A stretch of 64,000 nt of DNA, from positions 11,058,703 to 11,122,702 of the forward strand of contig CM119263.1 of assembly GCA_051294375.1 (NCBI GenBank), read 5' to 3'. The notes under the pieces are model-generated. The model saw nothing but the letters and a program-made list of their open reading frames with translations. It was not told the origin of the DNA and searched no databases. This document shows, one piece after another, positions 58,474-64,000 of this stretch. How positions within the stretch are numbered: the first letter of the stretch is position 1; the number at the start of each line of letters is the position of its first letter. The position numbers were made by a program, and so were the translations under genes. The DNA is from Paraspadella gotoi. Taxonomy: Eukaryota > Chaetognatha.

Positions 58474-60139
58474 TTTTTCTCTCAATGAATATAAAAAAAT
58501 ATAATACTTAAAATAGTGAAACAAGTAATTTTTGCATTTTCATAATAATCAAATAACGAATTTTGAGAACAAACTAACTCAGCTCGCCGGCTATAAAAGG
58601 CAAAAAAAATTCATTGCGTACAAAGAAAATCTAGTTAAAATGACAAGTTACGCATCAAATCCGACGAAAGGTCGCAAAAGTGAGTATCGCGGAGACGAGT
58701 GAACGTAGAACGACGCTTATCGGGCTAGAAAAATCAAGATGGGCGAGGCTGCCCATCACAAAGGATTAAAGGAGGAAAACGAAAGAGTACTAAAAAAAAA
58801 AAAAATCTGATTGGAGATGAGAAAATTAGTGGATCAGAGGGCGGCGAGTTCAATCGAGAAAAGGCCCGGCGTTGCACGGCGGAAAATGCGTTTGCGAACT
58901 CGGAAGGTAGTTACGTCTCGAGACTTTTGTAGTGGGGCGTGCGGAAGGTTAAGGGCCGTCGGTTGTGTGGACGCGGGAGGATCCGTAGAGGGAGGCAGGA
59001 GGATTGGGATTGAGCGAAAAGATTCGGTCTCGCGCACGCAAGTCTCGTCTCAATTACGCCGCAAGGGACTTGCGCATTAATACGCACATGTGGCAATCAC
59101 ACGCATGAACCTGCGCGGAGTCGGATCAAAGGAAAGAGAAGGACAAACGAATGGCGCCTCAACGTCTTTGGTGCCTCTTGTGAATTTCCGTGAAAGAAGA
59201 AGGAAGATTCGTCGCAGAAATTGGGTGGAACGAATTAAAAATTTTTAAGTAATATATATATATATAATATATAAATTAATATGGTATTATATTAAGCTAA
59301 GTATTTTTCTTCTTAATAAAATATAATTTAAATAAGTAAATAAGATAAATGGAATTTTTATATGATTGTACCCAATTTTCATAAACAAATAAATAAATTA
59401 AAAAAAAAAAATAAATAAATAAATAAATTAAATAATAACAATTAAATAAATTAAAATAAATAAATAAATAAATAAAAAGAACGAATGAGTGAATGTTTAA
59501 AAAGAAAAAAAACAAATGAAAAGTAAAAAGTTTGGAAATTCTGGCACCACGGAACGGGAATTCCCGTTGAAGCGAAACGTCTGCCAATCGAGGTTATCAA
59601 GTTTACTTTTTTTTTTCCATTTTCGAGAGGCGACGATCTTTTTTCCCAGCAACTAACGTGTGGAAATCGTTATTTATTCATTTTTTCCTATAAATAGCCT
59701 TTTATAACAGATTAGACAACAACGAGATCGTTAATTTGGACTTTCCTTATTTCCTTATCCTCTATCCACGTATTTCGTTTTTGCCTTCATTCCTCTTTTC
59801 GTCTCGCCGGACTTTTTTTTTCTTTTTTTTTTTTCCCCCCCCCCCCCCCGGGGCAGTCTTCGCCGGCGGATTCGAGTTATGACTCTCAATGAATTTACAT
59901 ATTCGAACTCCATAATCCCATATTTCCAATTACCGATGGGCGTTCCTGTGAAAAAAATTTGGGATTTAGGCCAAAACCTAATTTTCAATGTGAACACATC
60001 ATTTTTTTTCCTTCGTCCATAAAAAATTGAAACGGAACTTGATGGGCGCGTTCTCGCGTTTGAGAAATTGCAACAAATGAATAGCGACCTCATTGAAGAG
60101 TAAAGCCGTCTTTATTGTTCCCTTGCCCAAAAACCATCG

Positions 60140-60285
60140 TCGACCATTTGAAACCCCGGATGTAGTAGACGAAGAGGGACGTAAACACCGACATGCGACC
60201 AAGAGACGAAAACCCCGGATGTCTAAGACAAAAAGAGAAGCCAACGGATTGTTTCGAACGTCGACACGAAAAAAACCCCGGATCC
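60140..60285 (+). repeat. Degenerate ~62-bp repeat, three units with ACCCCGGAT core
   Basis: AAACCCCGGATGT, AAACCCCGGATGT and AAACCCCGGATCC occur at about 60148, 60209 and 60273, each preceded by a CGAC or GACGA context and followed by AGAC-like sequence. The long open frame here is a by-product. A single AACCCCGGATGT also lies at 44595. Confidence 0.65.
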
Positions 60286-60350
60286 ACGCTTTTCATCGGC
60301 GCTTAAATCAAGTTATTGTCGTGAATAAACGACAAAGAGGAGTGAGAGTG

Positions 60351-60389
<39 letters not shown>

Positions 60390-60817
60390 AGAGAGGAGAG
60401 AGGAGAGAGAAGAGAGAGAGAGGAGAGAGAACGAGAGAGAAGAGAGAGAGATGGGTGCGGAAAGAGGTGGGGCAAAGGGTTCGAAGAGAGAGAGGAAAGA
60501 TGAGAACAAATAGAGTCAGGATGGGGATTCAAGTTCGAATTAATGAAAACGAGAGAAAAAAAAAGTGCATGAAACCAGACGAAAGATTTAGGAAGATAAA
60601 AAATGTAGGAAAAAAGAAGTTGAAAGCGAAGGTAGGAGAAGGCAAAATAGAGGCTCCTACCTTCGAGAAGAAGATGGAAAAGAAAAAAAAAGAAGTCGAG
60701 GGAGGATGTGAAAAGATCCGGGCCAATAAAGGGCGGGGAAAATGGAAAAACATCGCCCCCTCACCGATGGAAGATCGAGGGAAAATGCGGAAAAGAAAAT
60801 TAAGAAAAAATACGAGG

Positions 60818-60862
60818 GAATTTATTATTATTTATTATTATTATTATTTATTATTATTATTA

Positions 60863-60899
<37 letters not shown>

Positions 60900-60935
60900 T
60901 ATTATTATTATTATATTATTTTTATCATTATTAGT
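60818..60935. repeat. (TTA)n interrupted microsatellite
   Basis: About 118 bp of TTA/ATT units with TTTA interruptions. Confidence 0.97.
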
Positions 60936-61876
60936 TGTCGTTTATTACTTTAATGCAGGTGGCGCGAATCCGCTCGCGAGCCGACGCGCTCGAGGGACTA
61001 ATGGCATAATAAGCGGAAAAGACTGTCGAAGGTCAGGTTAAGGACGAAAAGAGAGGAGAGAAATGAAAGAAGAAAAATTAGTGAGAAAGTGAAAAAAATG
61101 GTTGAGGACAAGGTTTCGCTCGATAAAACACTTTGTTACATGTCATATTTAGATTTCTGAAGAAACGTGGAAAAGCCACTGAACTAATTTTTTTTAGGAG
61201 TGGATGGTAGCCAAACTGACCGACCGGACACCGAAAATATTTTAAAGAAAGAAAAACTCGAAAAAAAAATTCCCAGGATTTGAGGGCGGAAAGATTTAAA
61301 ATGACGAAGAGGGAAATATTGAAAAGTGGAATGTGCTATTAAAGGCGGAGGACTACGAGACGCGAACGAGAAAAGATTTTTCGAAAAAAAAGTTTTTTGG
61401 GGAAAGGAAGAAAAAGAAAAGGAAAAAGACGAATAAAAAAGAAAAAGAAAGGAGAAAAGCTGTTGTATTTAGGGATCAGAAACCAATTTTGTTGGGGGTA
61501 AGACAATATTGAAAATGAGTATCAGAGGAAAAGACATGTTTGAGGTGGGGAAAGAATGAAAAGAAAATATAAACATTTGATTGAGGAAAAAAGAGAGAAG
61601 GCGGGGATGATAAAAAAAAAAAGATGGACTCTGAAGAAACGGGAAGAGGAGAAAAAAAAGGAGATAATATAAAAAAAAAGAATTTTAAAAGATGAAGACT
61701 GATAAATGCGCAAAGTGAGAAAATTAAATGAAAAGGAAAAAGAGAGAAATATCCGAGGCAAAAGGGTAGTAGGAAAAGGTCCATCCCACCAAATACTTAC
61801 CTTTTTTACCGGGGAAAAACGAAGAAAGGATCAGGGATGCAGACGAGACGAATCCTATCAGGAGCCGGAAACCCGG

Positions 61877-61880
<4 letters not shown>

Positions 61881-61935
<55 letters not shown>

Positions 61936-61958
61936 CCTCCTCTCTCTCTCTCTCTCCC
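61881..61958. repeat. (CT)n microsatellite
   Basis: CT run with two short interruptions near its 3' end. Confidence 0.95.
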
Positions 61959-62956
61959 GCCCAATTTTCTTTATGTAAAAAAAAAATTTTTCTCGTTTAT
62001 TTTATTCCAGAAGCGAAAAGGATTTTGTGAAACTGAACTTTATCGTCGTTGAATACGGAAATTCGGCGTTGGCATTCGGTTAGCGCGCGGGGGGGGCGCG
62101 TTGACTCGATTTTATGGCGGAGAAAAAAAAAATCGGACCTGACCCTCTTCTGCCCCCCCCGCATTTCGCCCCCCCCCCTCCTACTCTTTTTAGCTTCACA
62201 AAGGCCGCACCCAGCGCACGCGATTTCAATCGAGAGTAAATATTTACTTGCGCGGCGAAAAAAAATCGCGTTGAATTCGTTCTCTTCAGTCTTCATCCTC
62301 TTAAGTTTGGAGAGAAGAAAAAAAAAATGACCCCGAGTCATCGATTTCGTCTTTTGGCTTTGATCACTTCTTTTCCTCTTTTCCTCTTCTCTCTCGTCTC
62401 TGCTCTTTTCAACCTTCTCTGCCTTTTTCTCTTCCTTGTCCTTTTTATTTTTCCTATTTCTATTCCTGTCTCATTTCCTCCTTCTCCTTACCTTTTTCTT
62501 TACTCCTTCTCCTCTTTTTATGCTTCCTTTTTCTCCATTCTCTTTCCTATTTCTTCTACTTCTCGCTTCTCCTTCTCCTTCTCTTCCTTTTTTCTTTGTC
62601 CTTCCTTCTCTTTACCTTTTTCTCTTTCTCTCCTCTTACTTCGCTTCTCTTCGCTCTTTCTTTACTCCTATTGCTCTGCTTTTCTTTCTCTTCCCCTTTT
62701 ACTTCTCAACTTCTCTTCTTTCTCTTTCTCTTCCTCTTCCATCCTTCTTGTTTTCCTCTTTTCACTTTTTCATTCTTAACTTCTTTTTTTGCTTTTTCTT
62801 TCTCATTATTGTTGATATTACTCTTTGCGTCTCGCTTCCAGAAAAAGAAGGAGTTTGAGAAAATAACGGATGCCTCATTTCGTTTTTCCTTTTTTATTCT
62901 GGACGTTTAAGCTTTTATTGCCATCAGGTTTTTCGACATCTTTTTAATCTCCACAG

Positions 62957-63089
62957 CAGTGACCCACAAAAGCCGGCACAAGTGACTCGGTCATACGACA
63001 TTTCGAGGAAAATCGAGGCGAAGGACGCGACGAGGACGACGTCAAACCAAAACCGAACGGAATCAGTGGTCGTCGGGATTAAGAAGAAA
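62957..63089 (+). CDS. IgSF gene, candidate exon J: Ig4 strands D and E
   Basis: Acceptor TTAATCTCCACAG (or three bases on, CAGCAG). In the phase left by candidate exon I the frame reads SDPQKPAQVTRSYDISRKIE, then A-K-D-A-T-R-T-T-S-N-Q-N-R-T-E-S-V-V-V-G-I-K-K-K. There is an N-glycosylation sequon (NRT), and ESVVVGI resembles an E strand; the layout parallels exon G. The segment is GC-richer than its flanks. The weak point is the donor: AAA/GTTTGA is poor, and the frame meets TGA at 63093-63095. It could instead be a terminal exon or a chance open frame. There is no Met, so start-codon-based searches miss it. Confidence 0.45.
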
Positions 63090-63095
63090 GTTTGA

Positions 63096-64000
63096 AGGGG
63101 AGAAGCATTGGGTGATGGGGGGGAATAGGGTGGAGGCTAGTGGGTGATGAAAAGATTGAAGTGATTGAACATTATTTTTTGCTTTGCCTATGGACCAAAC
63201 ATAATTAATGAATTTAAAATCCTTTTCAAAATTTTTTAGATAAACAGTATATTGCCAAATTCAATTATATGTAAGTAATATCCTTATTAAAATTGTTAAA
63301 TTTCAAAATATTTTTTTTTTATTTTGAAAAAACTGATTCGGATCGCGCTGTAAAAAACTAAGAAACTTATAAAATATGTTATATGATATTTTAATGTTTA
63401 GATCACAAAAAATGGACTAAATTTAAACCATATTATAAGTTTTTACACAGAGATAAAAAAAATAAGTCAGGAATTTTTATTCTTTTTTTATTTTTAAACC
63501 ATGAAGATGACGGAATTTTGATACATGTTTTATATTTCTTGATTCAACTTTTTATGAAGAATCTGAATCTATTAAAAAGTTTTATAAAAATTATTTTAAA
63601 ATTTACTATTTTTTAAGGATATTACTACAAATATATTATATTTTTGCTTTCGTTCCCGAGATAAATATTGAACGAAATTTTTTTTGGTACTATTAATCAT
63701 ACTATCTCACATCTAAATATTCAAATAAATTTTTGTTTCTTGAGTGCTCCCTCGTAGTGGAGGCGGAAGGGAAAAGGTGGTGGTGAGGAAGGGAAGAAGA
63801 GGGGGTGGAGTGGAAGGAAGAGGGAGAGGAGGTGGAGAGGAAGCGGGAATAGGGTTGAAGGAGAAGGGTAAAAGGAAGGAGGAAGCGGAAGAAGAGGAAT
63901 GAGGAGGAAGCGGTAGAGGATGGAGAGGAAGGGGAAGAGGGGGTGGAGAAAGTGGAAGCAGAGGGGTAGAATGAGGGGAATATGGGGTGGAGAGGCAAGG
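63096..64000. other. Right end of window, no gene seen
   Basis: AT-rich to about 63720, then purine-rich GGAGG/GGAAG sequence on the + strand to the end. The remaining Ig4 exons and any transmembrane or C-terminal exons would lie beyond the window. Confidence 0.6.

Larger units (their letters stand above)
56385..62956 (+). other. Intron I-J (6.6 kb, if both exons are real)
   Basis: Mixed sequence with a hammerhead-like element (58309-58473), AAAT-rich repeats (59390-59480), a degenerate minisatellite (60140-60285), GA-rich 60355-60450, a TTA/ATT array (60818-60935), and (CT)n at 61881-61958. A GC-rich patch at 60961-61030 after an acceptor-like TGCAG is open in one frame but has no convincing donor. 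Confidence 0.6.

Noticed and set aside
60961-61030. GC-rich patch after TAATGCAG, considered as an exon between I and J
   Set aside because: Frame compatible with exon I stops after 13 codons and the only donor (GTCAGG) is weak.

Overview
This is a piece of a draft metazoan nuclear genome, probably an invertebrate; no feature lets me name the taxon. The evidence is small GC-rich exons with GT/GC-AG junctions in multi-kilobase AT-rich introns, very abundant (GA)n/(CT)n microsatellites, runs of N, and no operon-like gene packing.

One gene is supported. It runs on the + strand from about 646 past the right end of the window and encodes a secreted or membrane immunoglobulin-superfamily (IgSF) protein. 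Eight exons are well supported: 646-1987, 6640-6754, 24179-24400, 36412 to a gap at 36516, 38487-38696, 46073-46224, 49905-50021 and 52347-52472. Two weaker exons (56322-56384 and about 62957-63089) continue the same reading phase. The first exon encodes a hydrophobic N-terminal segment, about 400 residues of Pro/Ala/Ser/Asp-rich sequence with a 21-bp coding repeat, a polybasic site, and the first strands of Ig domain 1. The later exons give Ig1, Ig2 (with a Ser-rich loop insertion), Ig3 and the start of Ig4. Splice phases agree at A-B, B-C, C-D, F-G, H-I and I-J. D-E falls in a gap. E-F and G-H each disagree by one nucleotide, so a small exon is missing or a base is wrong there.

The second major content is assembly structure. 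The B-C and C-D introns contain three consecutive versions of the same roughly 7-kb segment (9710-17893, 17919-24818, 24844 to about 31966), separated by 25-N gaps. The second and third versions are indistinguishable by eye for 1.9 kb, then the third becomes full of single-base indels. The first holds a 1.7-kb inverted palindrome. Ig exon C appears cleanly once (24179-24400) and again in a frame-broken form (about 31298-31536). This looks like gap filling with uncorrected long reads, not biological triplication.

The rest is intron with repeats: hammerhead-ribozyme-like elements (an inverted pair at 6900-7818 and one at 58309-58473), a Tc1/mariner-like non-autonomous element present once per 7-kb version, an inverted pair of CGCGAGTACTCGCGG palindromes (6127-6220 and 9252-9357), a 70-bp minisatellite (42403-42694), a degenerate 62-bp minisatellite (60140-60285), and many di-, tri- and tetranucleotide repeats. 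I saw no tRNA, rRNA, CRISPR array or second protein gene.
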